Shown in pieces: positions 8,884 through 18,226 of a stretch of 64,000 nucleotides of DNA. Source of the DNA: Patescibacteria group bacterium. Its GTDB lineage: Bacteria; Patescibacteriota; Minisyncoccia; Moranbacterales; GWC2-37-73. Below the pieces are notes generated by a model. The model did no database searches. It had not been told where the DNA came from and was given only the letters and a program-made list of their open reading frames with translations. The stretch lies in contig JAKLIP010000001.1 of assembly GCA_022709545.1 (NCBI GenBank), forward strand, positions 186,001 through 250,000, in the 5' to 3' direction. The position numbers were made by a program, and so were the translations under genes. Every line of letters starts with the position of its first letter. Within the stretch, counting starts at the first letter, position 1.

Positions 8884-10767
8884 ATGCCAAAACGTAAACG
8901 TAGTATTATAAAGTTTTTTTCCGGGATGGAGATTGAAGATTATGTGCTTACGGCTACAGAAAAAGAAGCTGCCAGAATGGAAAAACCTTTTGAGAAAAAA
9001 TGGTTTACTGTTTTTTGGTGGATTATTTTAATTGCTTTCGGAGCTCTTTTTTGCAGGATATTTTTTTTGACAGTAATAAGAGGAGCTTATTACAAAGATG
9101 TTTCTAAAGGCAATAGCATTCGATCAGTTGTTATACAAGCATCAAGGGGAAGAATTTTTGACAGAAGTGGCAATGCTTTAGTTAGTAATATCCCAAGTAT
9201 CGATGCTGTTATTATACCAGCCGACATTCCAAAAGATAAACAAAAAATAAAAGAAATAGCGAATATTGTTTCAGATGTTTTAAAAATGGACGAAAATGAA
9301 ATTCGAACAAAATTAGAAAATAGTGTTTCAAATTCTCTCAATGCTGTTTTACTTAAAGAACACATTTCTCAAGATGAATCTCTTGTTTTGCTTGAAAAAA
9401 ATAATTCTATTCCAGGTGTCAGTATTGAAAAAACAGCGATTCGTTCATATATGGATGGTTCAATATTTTCTCATATCTTGGGATATGAAGGAAAAATTGA
9501 AAAAAAAGAACTCGAAAAAGAACAAGGATATTCACTTACTGATTATATTGGTAAACATGGCATAGAGAAGTCGTACGAACAATTTTTAAGGGGTACTCGT
9601 GGCGCTAATCAAATGGAGGTTGATTCAATGGGAAATATAAAGCGGGAATTAGGAATAATAAATCCAAATCCTGGGAGTGATTTAGTATTAAGCATTGATG
9701 CTAATTTGCAAAAAAAAATATATGACAGTCTTAATGATATCTTGGAAAAAACAAAAACAAAAACTGCTGCAGCAGTTGCGATAAATCCACAAAATGGAGA
9801 AGTGTTAGCTATGATAAGTATACCAAGTTATGACAATAATTTATTTGCTCAAAAAATATCAGAAACCGATTATTCAAAATTAATAAATAATTCAAATAAG
9901 CCACTTTTTAATCGTGCAATATCCGGTGAATATCCTCCTGGTTCTACAATAAAACCTGTAATTGCTACAGCTGCTTTATCTGAAGGCATTATAACCCCCT
10001 CAACAATTATAAGTGGTTTAGGTGGAGTGCTCAAAATAGGCAATTATTCCTTTGGTGATTGGAAGGCGCATGCTCCAAGCGATGTACGCAAAGCTATTGC
10101 TGAAAGTAATGATATATTTTTTTATACTATCGGAGGTGGTTATGGTAAAATTGAAGGGCTTGGCATGAACAGAATGAAAAAATGGTATAACTTATATGGA
10201 TTTGGCCAATTATCGGGCATAGATATAGGGGGAGAATCTAGTGGGCTTATTCCAGATGAACAATGGAAACAGAATAAAATTGGGGAAAAATGGTCTATTG
10301 GTAATAGCTATCATGCTGCTATAGGTCAGGGATATATAACAGCAACTCCTCTTCAGCTTGCTAATTATACATCAACCATAGCGAATGGTGGTACGCTTTT
10401 TAAACCTCATATAGTTTCTCAAATAAAAAAAGGTGATGAAATATTGACTTTAATACAGCCACAAGTTATTCGTTCGAATTTTGTTTCTCCTGATATAATA
10501 AATGTTATTAGAGAAGGTATGCGCCAGGTTGTGACAGAAGGAACAGCACAGTCGCTCAAGGATCTTCCAGTTGATATTGCGGGAAAAACTGGTACAGCAC
10601 AATTTGGGTCAAATAATCAAACGCATGGTTGGTTTATATCATTTGCACCATATAATAATCCTCAGATTGCAATGGTAGTACTTGTTGAAGGGGGCGGAGA
10701 AGGACATTCTAGCGCTTTACCAGTTACTAAAGAGGTTTATGAATGGTATTTTAAGGAAAAATATTAA
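8884..10767 (+). CDS. mrdA: Penicillin-binding protein 2 (elongation transpeptidase)
   Basis: Class B penicillin-binding protein that crosslinks peptidoglycan during elongation. It has a single membrane segment (about residues 44-64), a dimerisation/pedestal domain beginning around SRGRIFDRSG, and a transpeptidase domain. The catalytic SxxK is S354-T-I-K357 in PPGSTIKP. The second motif is SND, and the third is KTGT in AGKTGTAQF. The 627-aa length is normal for PBP2. It is the last gene of the mre operon. The partner RodA does not follow, so the glycosyltransferase partner is elsewhere or is the FtsW-like protein at 14500. Confidence 0.94.
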   Translation: MPKRKRSIIKFFSGMEIEDYVLTATEKEAARMEKPFEKKWFTVFWWIILIAFGALFCRIFFLTVIRGAYYKDVSKGNSIRSVVIQASRGRIFDRSGNALVSNIPSIDAVIIPADIPKDKQKIKEIANIVSDVLKMDENEIRTKLENSVSNSLNAVLLKEHISQDESLVLLEKNNSIPGVSIEKTAIRSYMDGSIFSHILGYEGKIEKKELEKEQGYSLTDYIGKHGIEKSYEQFLRGTRGANQMEVDSMGNIKRELGIINPNPGSDLVLSIDANLQKKIYDSLNDILEKTKTKTAAAVAINPQNGEVLAMISIPSYDNNLFAQKISETDYSKLINNSNKPLFNRAISGEYPPGSTIKPVIATAALSEGIITPSTIISGLGGVLKIGNYSFGDWKAHAPSDVRKAIAESNDIFFYTIGGGYGKIEGLGMNRMKKWYNLYGFGQLSGIDIGGESSGLIPDEQWKQNKIGEKWSIGNSYHAAIGQGYITATPLQLANYTSTIANGGTLFKPHIVSQIKKGDEILTLIQPQVIRSNFVSPDIINVIREGMRQVVTEGTAQSLKDLPVDIAGKTGTAQFGSNNQTHGWFISFAPYNNPQIAMVVLVEGGGEGHSSALPVTKEVYEWYFKEKY

Positions 10768-10873
10768 TTAAAAATGAAAATATTGCTTTAAATAAGCCAT
10801 AATATAGCATTAGAAGTGATCAATGAAACTTGACAAAATAGTATTTTTTATATAAAGTTGATTAGTCACATTA

Positions 10874-10882
10874 TGCTATAAT
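10874..10882 (+). promoter_or_regulatory. Extended -10 promoter of rnpB
   Basis: TGCTATAAT is an extended -10 element 27 bases before the 5' P1 strand of RNase P RNA. A TTGATT at 10858 is too close (13 bases) to be an ordinary -35. TTGACA at 10830 could serve a second start using TATAAA at 10851. Confidence 0.55.
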
Positions 10883-10908
10883 ATATAGAGTTCTTTGAGA
10901 TTATAATT

Positions 10909-11263
10909 TATCAAGGCATTGAGATAATCGCTCTAATTTTTTATTAGAGAGGAAAGTCCGGACATTCACCTGTCACTTATAAATGACAGGTAGCGGGGTA
11001 GCGGGTAACTCCCGTCGAAAGTAATTTTAGAGGTGCGAGCAGAGACGATTTAATTCGAAAGAATTAAATTATCCTATTGAAAAAATAGGGTAAGTTCTTA
11101 TAGTAATATAAGAGGTGAAACGGCTAAAACCTTACCCGGATGCAAGACCGTATCTAGCACTCCCCTAGGAAGTACTGGAAGTGTCGCTTAATTTCCAATA
11201 GCAATATCGGAAATAGATAAATGATTATCCTTGACAGAATCCGGCTTATGAGATGCCTTGATA
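10909..11263 (+). ncRNA. rnpB: RNase P RNA, class A-like
   Basis: Catalytic RNA of RNase P, which trims the 5' ends of pre-tRNAs. The ends pair as an 11-bp P1 helix: TATCAAGGCAT (10909-10919) with ATGCCTTGATA (11253-11263). The universally conserved core is clear: GAGGAAAGTCCGGAC (10948-10962) near the 5' end, CCCGGATGCAAGACC (about 11135-11149), and the 3' GACAGAATCCGGCTTA (about 11233-11248). The roughly 355-nt length fits. The L15 region reads GGCTAAAACC where many bacteria have GGTAAACC, so the GGU that pairs with tRNA 3' CCA may be altered. The RNA lies alone between mrdA and the next gene. Confidence 0.95.
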
Positions 11264-11286
11264 AATTTTAAACTTAAAGAATAAAA

Positions 11287-12702
11287 ATGAAAAAACGCAG
11301 TGAATTGTTTTTCAGTGCAATACAGGTTCCAATGGATATAGCCATGATAATATTGGCAGCGCTTAGTGCTTTTGCCATTCGTGATATTCCCCAAATCATT
11401 GCGCTTCAGCCAAAACTTTATAATTTTCCATTTAGGAGCTACATTATTGTTGTGATTATGATAGTTCCTTTTTTTATTTTAATTTATGCTCTTGAGGGGT
11501 TATATGACTTGAAAGTGACTCGTAAATTTGGAAGAGAATCCTTAAAGGTTTTTTCTGCTACATCTATAGGTCTAGTCGCTATCATTGTGAGTATATTTTT
11601 AAAAAGAGAGTGGTTTTCTTCTCGTTTTATAATTTTAGCGGGATGGGTTTTGGCAACGGTATATGTGATAATTGGAAGGTCAATGTTGCGTGAAATACAA
11701 AAATTGTTCTTTAGATACAAAGGTATAGGTGTTCACAGACTTCTTCTTATAGGCAATAACGACAAGATTGAACTTATTAAAAAAGCCATAAGAAACAATC
11801 TATATTCAGGTTATAAAATTGTTTCCAATATAGATTCAGCCAGTATTCACAGAATTAAAGAGATAAGGAACAAGTTAGGAGTTGATGAAATAATAACGTG
11901 TGATGCATCTATAACTGATTCAGAACAGGAAAAGCTTATAGACTATTGTGCAATAAATAATATCGCCTATAAGTTTATGCCAACAACCCTACAAACGGCG
12001 AAATTTGAAGCCAGTATTTTTAATGGAGAACCAATTATAGAAGTTAAGCATACTCCGTTAGATGGCTGGGGCAAAATATTAAAACGCACTTTTGATATTA
12101 TCGGATCGATTTTGCTTATTATTCTTTTTTCTCCAATTATGCTAGTTGTTGCTGCTGCTGTTTGGATGGAAACTGGACGGCCGATAATTTATAAAAATGA
12201 ACGTGTCGGCAATGATGGCAGAAAATTTTTTGCCTATAAATTCCGTTATATGAAGTGGGAATATTGTGTCACTAAAGAAAATAAAAAAATCGAAGAGGCT
12301 TTAAGATATGAAAAGGAATTAATAGAAAAACATAGTTTACGTCATGGTCCTTTGTATAAAATAAAAAATGATCCTCGCAAAACCAGGGTGGGTAATTTTA
12401 TAGAAAAATATTCAATAGATGAATTACCTCAATTCTTCAATGTTTTAAAAGGGGAAATGAGTATTGTTGGTCCAAGACCACACCAGAAAAGAGAAGTTGA
12501 AAAGTATAATGAATATCACAGGCGCTTACTTACTATAAAACCGGGAGTTACGGGTATGGCGCAGATATCAGGACGTAGCGATTTGCAATTTGAAGATGAG
12601 TATAAGTTAGATGTTTATTATATAGAAAATTGGTCACTATGGCTTGATATACAAATATGCTTAAAAACGGTAACAGTTTTATTTAAAAGAAGGAAAAATT
12701 AG
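11287..12702 (+). CDS. Undecaprenyl-phosphate sugar phosphotransferase (WbaP/exopolysaccharide type)
   Basis: Polyprenyl glycosylphosphotransferase that starts a surface glycan by moving a sugar phosphate from a nucleotide sugar onto undecaprenyl phosphate. The N-terminal half has four to five membrane helices and a Rossmann-like domain (LLLIGNNDK, about residue 152). The C-terminal sugar-transferase domain begins at KRTFDIIGS, with a membrane re-entrant helix, then NERVGNDGRKF, YSIDELPQFFNVLKGEMS, IVGPRP and KPGVTGMAQISGRS. The 471-aa length is typical. No other polysaccharide gene is adjacent, so the donor sugar is unknown. It begins 24 bases after rnpB. Confidence 0.9.
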   Translation: MKKRSELFFSAIQVPMDIAMIILAALSAFAIRDIPQIIALQPKLYNFPFRSYIIVVIMIVPFFILIYALEGLYDLKVTRKFGRESLKVFSATSIGLVAIIVSIFLKREWFSSRFIILAGWVLATVYVIIGRSMLREIQKLFFRYKGIGVHRLLLIGNNDKIELIKKAIRNNLYSGYKIVSNIDSASIHRIKEIRNKLGVDEIITCDASITDSEQEKLIDYCAINNIAYKFMPTTLQTAKFEASIFNGEPIIEVKHTPLDGWGKILKRTFDIIGSILLIILFSPIMLVVAAAVWMETGRPIIYKNERVGNDGRKFFAYKFRYMKWEYCVTKENKKIEEALRYEKELIEKHSLRHGPLYKIKNDPRKTRVGNFIEKYSIDELPQFFNVLKGEMSIVGPRPHQKREVEKYNEYHRRLLTIKPGVTGMAQISGRSDLQFEDEYKLDVYYIENWSLWLDIQICLKTVTVLFKRRKN

Positions 12703-12742
12703 TTCAAACTATCTTTACTTATTTGTTTTATTTTTAGCGTGA

Positions 12743-12771
12743 TTGACAAAAACAAAAAATCAGATTATAAT
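12743..12771 (+). promoter_or_regulatory. Sigma70-type promoter of khpA
   Basis: TTGACA (12743-12748) and TATAAT (12766-12771) have 17-base spacing. Both hexamers match consensus exactly. The leader is about 83 nt. Confidence 0.8.
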
Positions 12772-12860
12772 TTTAGCTAGAAAGATAGAATAGAAATGGT
12801 TTGGTCAACTATTTCATGAATCTTTCTTATTATTAATCAGTAATTAAAGAAAGCATAATT

Positions 12861-13196
12861 ATGACAGACAAAAGAGCTACTGATCAGGAGTTTTTGGAGT
12901 TTGCTGTAAAAGCACTCGTTGATAATCCTGATGATGTAAAGGTTGAAAGAAAAATTGATGAAATGGGCGTCCTGATATCACTGGATGTAAATCCCGCTGA
13001 TATGGGAATGGTAATTGGCCGCGAAGGCCAGACAGCCAAGGCTCTCCGCACAATTTTGAGAGTTATCGGAGCAAGGAACAATGCACGCGTAAATCTTAAG
13101 ATTAATGAACCGGAAGGTTCAAATCGCGGTGAAAGACCAGCTAAAACATCAGATGAACCCAAGAAAAGCATCGATGATGTTTTAGGAAATATGTAA
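12861..13196 (+). CDS. khpA: KH-domain RNA-binding protein KhpA
   Basis: Small single-KH-domain RNA-binding protein (UPF0109), known in Gram-positive bacteria to bind many RNAs and to affect cell division with KhpB. The KH core shows the IGREGQ loop (MVIGREGQTAKALRTIL, about residues 53-69). A charged tail of about 25 residues follows. The 111-aa length is longer than the usual 75-80 because of N- and C-terminal extensions. It has a consensus promoter and a strong terminator, so it is monocistronic and probably well expressed. Confidence 0.9.
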   Translation: MTDKRATDQEFLEFAVKALVDNPDDVKVERKIDEMGVLISLDVNPADMGMVIGREGQTAKALRTILRVIGARNNARVNLKINEPEGSNRGERPAKTSDEPKKSIDDVLGNM

Positions 13197-13221
13197 TTTG
13201 TTCAAAAATTCTTTATATAAT

Positions 13222-13250
13222 AAAAACCCCAGTTTTTTGCTGGGGTTTTT
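13222..13250. terminator. Bidirectional intrinsic terminator between khpA and a convergent gene
   Basis: AAAAACCCCAG (13222-13232) pairs perfectly with CTGGGGTTTTT (13240-13250). It carries T-runs in both directions and separates convergent genes. Confidence 0.9.
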
Positions 13251-13273
13251 GCTATTTTTAATTTTATTGAATT

Positions 13274-13705
13274 TTAGTGTTTCTGAGCAGCTCCTGATAT
13301 TAAACCATCCATCAAATATTTATCAGCTTCTTTGGGTTCCCGTTCAGATAATACTAGTTTAAAATTCATATTCCTTAAAGAGTTCATGTAAAAAGTATTA
13401 TCTTCGAACTTTTTTTTCATATTTTTTAATTCCCCAAGTACAACATCAATGTTGTTTCTTGGTATCAAATGATATTTTTCTGTTATTCCTTTTAATTCCT
13501 CTGGACTGTAGTCTGGATCAAAGTTACTAAGAAGTCTAATAGCTTGTTCAATTTCTTCTAGTAATTGTGTTCTCATTGAATCACACACATGAAATTCTTT
13601 TGTTAAAGGTTCTTGTTCTTTTCCATTTTTATCACCATGAAGATTTAACGGTTCCTCTGGTAATCGAGACCCTTTTTCTAAGGATGAAAATATGTTTCCT
13701 GTCAT
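13274..13705 (-). CDS. Hypothetical protein, 143 aa
   Basis: I do not recognise this protein. It is soluble, charged and helix-rich. Residues 50-75 (SMRTQLLEEIEQAIRLL region) and 85-105 look amphipathic. No signal peptide, membrane segment or obvious catalytic motif is present. It is convergent with khpA and shares its terminator. Coding status is supported by a full-length frame with good codon structure and no competing gene on the other strand. Confidence 0.65.
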   Translation of the reverse strand: MTGNIFSSLEKGSRLPEEPLNLHGDKNGKEQEPLTKEFHVCDSMRTQLLEEIEQAIRLLSNFDPDYSPEELKGITEKYHLIPRNNIDVVLGELKNMKKKFEDNTFYMNSLRNMNFKLVLSEREPKEADKYLMDGLISGAAQKH

Positions 13706-13840
13706 ATAATTTATTTTTTTAATAATTAATTATCTGAAATAAGGATAATATAAAAAAAAATATTTAGCAACTGTAACTGGGGTTTTTGTTTTCCCAAAAA
13801 TATGATAAAATGGCCATAGTTAAGCTAAAAAGGAAATCAT

Positions 13841-14518
13841 ATGCAATTTGATATTATCACAATTTTCCCTAGGATTTTTGATTCGTATTTCAATGAGTCA
13901 ATCCTCAAGCGTGCGCGGAAAAATGGCTTAATAGATATTAACATTCATAATTTACGTGACTATACGACTGACAAACGCAAAACTGTGGATGATACGCCTT
14001 ATGGCGGAGGAGCCGGAATGGTGCTTAAGATTGAATCAATATATAAATGTGTTCAATCTTTAAAATCAAAAATCAGGAGTCGAAAGTTAAAAGTAAGGAT
14101 TGTTTTATTTTCCGCTAAGGGTAAAAAATATACACAAAAAGATGCTAAAAGGCTTTCAAAATACGATCAACTTATTTTTATTTGTGGAAGATATGAAGGA
14201 GTTGATGAAAGGGTAGCTAAATATATTGCCGATGAAGAAATTTCTATAGGAGATTACGTTCTGACTGGCGGCGAAATCCCAGCTATGATTGTAGCAGATT
14301 CCGTTTCTAGGATAATTCCTGGGGTTCTAGGCAACAACGAAAGCACAAAAATAGAATCACATTCAAAAGAAGGCTATCTTGAATTTCCACAATATACAAA
14401 ACCAGAAATTTTTAATAAGTGGAAAGTGCCAAAAATTTTATTATCCGGAAATCACAAGGAAATAGAAAAATGGAGAAAGAAAAATTCAAAACAAAAATTA
14501 TGTATGAAAAGTCAGTAG
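13841..14518 (+). CDS. trmD: tRNA (guanine37-N1)-methyltransferase
   Basis: SPOUT-family enzyme that methylates G37 next to the anticodon and prevents +1 frameshifting. The N-terminus MQFDIITIFP, the substrate segment VDDTPYGGGAGMV, and the SAM-binding trefoil-knot region FICGRYEGVDERV and IGDYVLTGGE are all intact. The 225-aa length is typical. In most bacteria trmD lies with rpsP, rimM and rplS; here it stands next to ftsW and overlaps it. AAGGAAA before the ATG may be a weak Shine-Dalgarno sequence, and TGATAAAAT at 13803-13811 is a possible extended -10. Confidence 0.95.
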   Translation: MQFDIITIFPRIFDSYFNESILKRARKNGLIDINIHNLRDYTTDKRKTVDDTPYGGGAGMVLKIESIYKCVQSLKSKIRSRKLKVRIVLFSAKGKKYTQKDAKRLSKYDQLIFICGRYEGVDERVAKYIADEEISIGDYVLTGGEIPAMIVADSVSRIIPGVLGNNESTKIESHSKEGYLEFPQYTKPEIFNKWKVPKILLSGNHKEIEKWRKKNSKQKLCMKSQ

Positions 14519-15609
14519 ATAAAACATTGCTTACCGTTGTGCTCATCCTGCTGGCTTTCGGGCTGGTTATGATTGCCAGTGCAGGAGTTATTTATTCCGA
14601 AACGCGTTTTGCTGACGAATATTATTTTTTTAAACACCAGTTATTTTTTGGTGTTATTCCTGGAATTATAGCCCTATATACTTTTTCTAAGATAGATTAT
14701 CATTTTTGGAAAAAAGTTTCCGTGCCTTTATTTTTTATTTCATTAGTATTTCTTATTTTGGTTTTTGTTCCTGGGATTGGAACAAAAATATATGGTGCCA
14801 GTCGCTGGATTCAGCTTGGTTCATTTTCATTTCAACCTTCAGAAATGGCAAAACTTTCCATAATAATCTACTTAGCTGCCTGGCTTGAAAGCAGAGGAGT
14901 TCACAGAATAAAAGATTTTCTTGAAGGATTTCTGCCTTTTTTAGGAATTATGGCATTTATAGGATTTTTAATTATAAAGCAGCCAGATATAGGAACTTTA
15001 GGTGTAATTTTACTTACCTCTATTTCAATTTTTTTTATATCTGGAGCTAGCCTGAAGCATATTTTTTCAATGGGCATACTAGGATTTTTTTTGCTTTGGA
15101 TACTTGTTAAAATTGAACCTTATCGTTTCAATCGTATAGCAACTTTTCTTGACAGAGGTTTTGATCCGCAAGGAATTGGATATCAAATCAATCAAGCTTT
15201 ATTAGCTATAGGATCGGGAGGTCTTTTGGGAGTCGGCTTAGGCCATAGCCGGCAAAAATTTAACTATTTACCAGAACCAGTAGGTGATTCAATTTTTGCC
15301 ATAATAGGAGAAGAATTAGGAATTATCGGAGCCGTAACCCTTGTTGTTTTGATAGTTTTGCTAGCTTTACGTGGCATAAAAATCGCAAAGAATTCGCCAG
15401 ACATGTTTGGAAGATTATTGGCAACAGGCGTAATAATGTGGATAGCTTTTCAGGCTTTCATTAACATAAGTGCTAATATAGCGTTGGTTCCACTCACAGG
15501 CGTTCCTCTTCCATTTGTAAGTTATGGCGGAACATCACTTATTTTTTTAATGTCAGCCGTAGGAATTTTGCTTAACATTTCAAAACATTTGAATATTAAC
15601 TGCAAGTAA
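14500..15609 (+). CDS. ftsW: Peptidoglycan glycosyltransferase FtsW
   Basis: SEDS-family polytopic membrane enzyme that polymerises glycan strands from lipid II at the septum. About ten hydrophobic helices are present. Typical SEDS motifs are KIYGASRWIQLG, FQPSEMAKL, KQPDIGTLG, FNYLPEPVGDSIFAIIGEE and PFVSYGGTSL. The LPEPxxDSIFA form and the murG/murC neighbours favour FtsW over RodA. The frame is open from 14419, inside trmD. The ATG at 14500 (MYEKSVDKTLL) best matches family N-termini and overlaps trmD by 19 bases; 14470 is an alternative. Confidence 0.93.
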   Translation: MYEKSVDKTLLTVVLILLAFGLVMIASAGVIYSETRFADEYYFFKHQLFFGVIPGIIALYTFSKIDYHFWKKVSVPLFFISLVFLILVFVPGIGTKIYGASRWIQLGSFSFQPSEMAKLSIIIYLAAWLESRGVHRIKDFLEGFLPFLGIMAFIGFLIIKQPDIGTLGVILLTSISIFFISGASLKHIFSMGILGFFLLWILVKIEPYRFNRIATFLDRGFDPQGIGYQINQALLAIGSGGLLGVGLGHSRQKFNYLPEPVGDSIFAIIGEELGIIGAVTLVVLIVLLALRGIKIAKNSPDMFGRLLATGVIMWIAFQAFINISANIALVPLTGVPLPFVSYGGTSLIFLMSAVGILLNISKHLNINCK

Positions 15610-15643
15610 ACTAATTAAAGAAGTAGATTTTTTAGCATCATAT

Positions 15644-15652
15644 TGCTATAAT
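15644..15652 (+). promoter_or_regulatory. Extended -10 promoter of murG
   Basis: TGCTATAAT is identical to the rnpB extended -10. It lies about 70 bases before the murG start. Confidence 0.5.
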
Positions 15653-15721
15653 ATAATTAATAACGATGCTTTTTATAAGCAAAGTCTAAAAATATAAAAA
15701 ATAAATGATTTATAAAAATTT

Positions 15722-16831
15722 ATGCGTGTATTATTAACAGGAGGTGGAACGGGTGGTCATCTTACGCCTCTAATTGCAGTAATAGATGAGCTTAGAAAAA
15801 AGATTGGTCCTGATCTTGAAATTTTATATGTAGGATCAGGTGCTCAAATGGAGAAGGAAATAATGTCGGAAAAAAATATTCCGGCAAAATTTGTTTTAAG
15901 CGGAAAAATGCGTCGCTATTTTTCATTAAAAAATATTTTAGACTTTTTTAAGCTGCCCATAGGATTTTTCCAGTCATTATGGATTTTACTGTGGTTTACT
16001 CCTGATGTTATTTTTTCCAAAGGAGGATATGTAGCAGTACCTATAGTGATAGCTGCTTGGATATACCGGATACCAATAATGATTCATGAATCAGACAGTA
16101 TTCCTGGAATAGCAAATCAATTTCTGTCTAAGTTTGCTGATCGTATAGCAGTAGCTTATCCTTCTGCTGAAGAATATTTTCCAAAAGAAAAAACTGCATT
16201 AATTGGAAATCCAATACGTTTTGAAGTTACCGAAGGCGATCCTTTAATATTAAGAAAAAAACTTGGATTTACTGAGTCAAAAAAAACAATATTAGTATTA
16301 GGAGGAAGTCAGGGTTCTCAAACTATTAATAATTTTATAATAAAAATTCTTCCGAAAATTTTACCTTATTATCAGGTTATTCATCAAACTGGCCAAGAAC
16401 ATTTTAATGAGGTTATTGAAGAGGCTGCATACCTGGGAATAAAGTCTGGACGTGAAGGATATTATGCTGTTCCTTTCATGAATGCAAACCAGCTCAGAGA
16501 TGCTTTTGCTGCAAGCGATTTGATTATAAGCAGAGCTGGGGCCACATCTATTACTGAAATTGCTGCAAATGCAAAACCTGCAATTCTTGTTCCAATTACT
16601 CATAGTGCCAACGATCATCAAAGAATGAATGCTTATGCATTAGCTGGTATAGGTGCTGCATTAGTACTTGAAGAGGCAAATCTTGGCGAGCATATATTAA
16701 TTGAGAAAATAGACACTATTATGAATGATGAAAATCTCAAGAGAAAAATGATTGAAAGATTGAAAACATTTTATCATCCAAATGCTACAGAGGTTATCGC
16801 GAACAGTATAATAGAAGTAGCTAATTCTTAG
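15722..16831 (+). CDS. murG: UDP-GlcNAc--undecaprenyl-PP-MurNAc-pentapeptide GlcNAc transferase
   Basis: GT28-family membrane-associated enzyme that converts lipid I to lipid II. The N-terminal glycine-rich loop GGGTGGHLTP is at about residues 7-16. The second is LGGSQGSQTIN, and the UDP-GlcNAc-binding region is ISRAGATSITEIA. The 369-aa length is normal. It sits between ftsW and murC in the expected division/cell-wall order, but murD, mraY and murF are absent here. No Shine-Dalgarno sequence is present. Confidence 0.95.
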   Translation: MRVLLTGGGTGGHLTPLIAVIDELRKKIGPDLEILYVGSGAQMEKEIMSEKNIPAKFVLSGKMRRYFSLKNILDFFKLPIGFFQSLWILLWFTPDVIFSKGGYVAVPIVIAAWIYRIPIMIHESDSIPGIANQFLSKFADRIAVAYPSAEEYFPKEKTALIGNPIRFEVTEGDPLILRKKLGFTESKKTILVLGGSQGSQTINNFIIKILPKILPYYQVIHQTGQEHFNEVIEEAAYLGIKSGREGYYAVPFMNANQLRDAFAASDLIISRAGATSITEIAANAKPAILVPITHSANDHQRMNAYALAGIGAALVLEEANLGEHILIEKIDTIMNDENLKRKMIERLKTFYHPNATEVIANSIIEVANS

Positions 16832-16858
16832 ATATTAAAAAATGGTACTTTCTAAAAT

Positions 16859-18226
16859 ATGGAGATAAAAGATATTTCAAAAGCATATCTCATAGGAATT
16901 AAGGGAGCTGGCATGGTAAGTGTGGCTCAGATTTTACAAAGCCGCAATATTGAAGTGTCAGGATCCGATACTGGAGAAATTTTTTATACCGATGCCATAC
17001 TTAAGCGCTGTAAAATTCCGTTTTTTGAGCAATTTGCTCCAGAGCACATTCCGCAGGATGCAGATTTGGTGATTTATTCAACGGCATACAACAAGGAAAA
17101 TAATGTGGAAATAGCTGAAGCAGAAAAAATGGGGATAACACTCATTAGTTACCCTGAATTTTTAGGTATGCTTTTAGGAGAAAAATTAGGTATTGCTGTT
17201 TCAGGAACCCACGGAAAAACAACCACGTCAGCTATGCTTGCGGAAGTTTTAAAATATGCGGAACTGAATCCAAGCGCAATTATTGGCAGCCAGGTTATTT
17301 CTTGGCAGGGCAGCGCGTTGGCAGGCAAAGGAGATTATTTTATAGCTGAAGCGGATGAATACCAAAATAAGTTGCAGTACTATAATCCATGGTCTGTTAT
17401 TCTTACGAGCGTTGATTGGGATCATCCGGATTTTTTTCATAGCTTTTCAGAATACAAAAAAGTGTTTGAAGATTTTGTCCAAAAAATTCCAAAAACAGGA
17501 TTTTTAATTGTGTGGGGAGACAGTTCTAGCGCATTAGAGGTTGCTGAAAAAGCTAATTGTAGCAAGGTAACTTATGGGTATTCAGAAGATTGCGATTATA
17601 AAATTGTAAAGCAGGATGGCTTACAAAAATTTGAAGTTTTTTATAAAGAAGAAAATTTGGGACTTTTTGAAATAGCTCTTATTGGAAAACATAATGTTCT
17701 TAATGCAACAGCGGTGATTGCATTGTGTCATCAAATGGGAGTTAATATGGAAAAAGTCAGAGAATCATTGAAAAATTTCAAGGGAACATCCCGTCGATTT
17801 GAAAAAATAGGAATGTTTGGAAAGATTATTCTGATTGACGATTATGCCCATCACCCAGATGAAATAAAAGCGACATTGGAGGGAGCGCGCGAATATTTTA
17901 AAGAAAAAACAATCTGGACGGTTTTTCATCCGCATACTTTTTCAAGAACTAAAGCTTTGCTTTCGGAATTTGCGCAAAGTTTTGATGACACTGAAAAGGT
18001 AATAATTATCGATATATATGGAAGCGCCCGCGAGAAACAGGGCGGAGTTTCTTCAAATGATTTGGTAAATCTTATCAATAAATATCAGCCTGGTAAAGCT
18101 GAATATGTTCCGCATGTTGATGAAGTAATCGAATATTTAAAGGAAAAATCAGGACAATATGATGTACTCATAACAATGGGCGCGGGAGATGTCTGGAAAA
18201 TAGGGGAAAAATTAAAAAATTTATGA
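16859..18226 (+). CDS. murC: UDP-N-acetylmuramate--L-alanine ligase
   Basis: Mur ligase that adds L-alanine, the first amino acid of the stem peptide, to UDP-MurNAc in the cytoplasm. The N-terminal nucleotide-sugar domain starts with YLIGIKGAGM. The ATP-binding loop is VSGTHGKTTTSAM (about residues 113-125). The central domain has EADEYQNK, and the C-terminal domain has DDYAHHPDEIKATL. The 455-aa length is typical. It ends in TGA and overlaps the next start codon by 4 bases, which suggests translational coupling. Confidence 0.95.
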   Translation: MEIKDISKAYLIGIKGAGMVSVAQILQSRNIEVSGSDTGEIFYTDAILKRCKIPFFEQFAPEHIPQDADLVIYSTAYNKENNVEIAEAEKMGITLISYPEFLGMLLGEKLGIAVSGTHGKTTTSAMLAEVLKYAELNPSAIIGSQVISWQGSALAGKGDYFIAEADEYQNKLQYYNPWSVILTSVDWDHPDFFHSFSEYKKVFEDFVQKIPKTGFLIVWGDSSSALEVAEKANCSKVTYGYSEDCDYKIVKQDGLQKFEVFYKEENLGLFEIALIGKHNVLNATAVIALCHQMGVNMEKVRESLKNFKGTSRRFEKIGMFGKIILIDDYAHHPDEIKATLEGAREYFKEKTIWTVFHPHTFSRTKALLSEFAQSFDDTEKVIIIDIYGSAREKQGGVSSNDLVNLINKYQPGKAEYVPHVDEVIEYLKEKSGQYDVLITMGAGDVWKIGEKLKNL

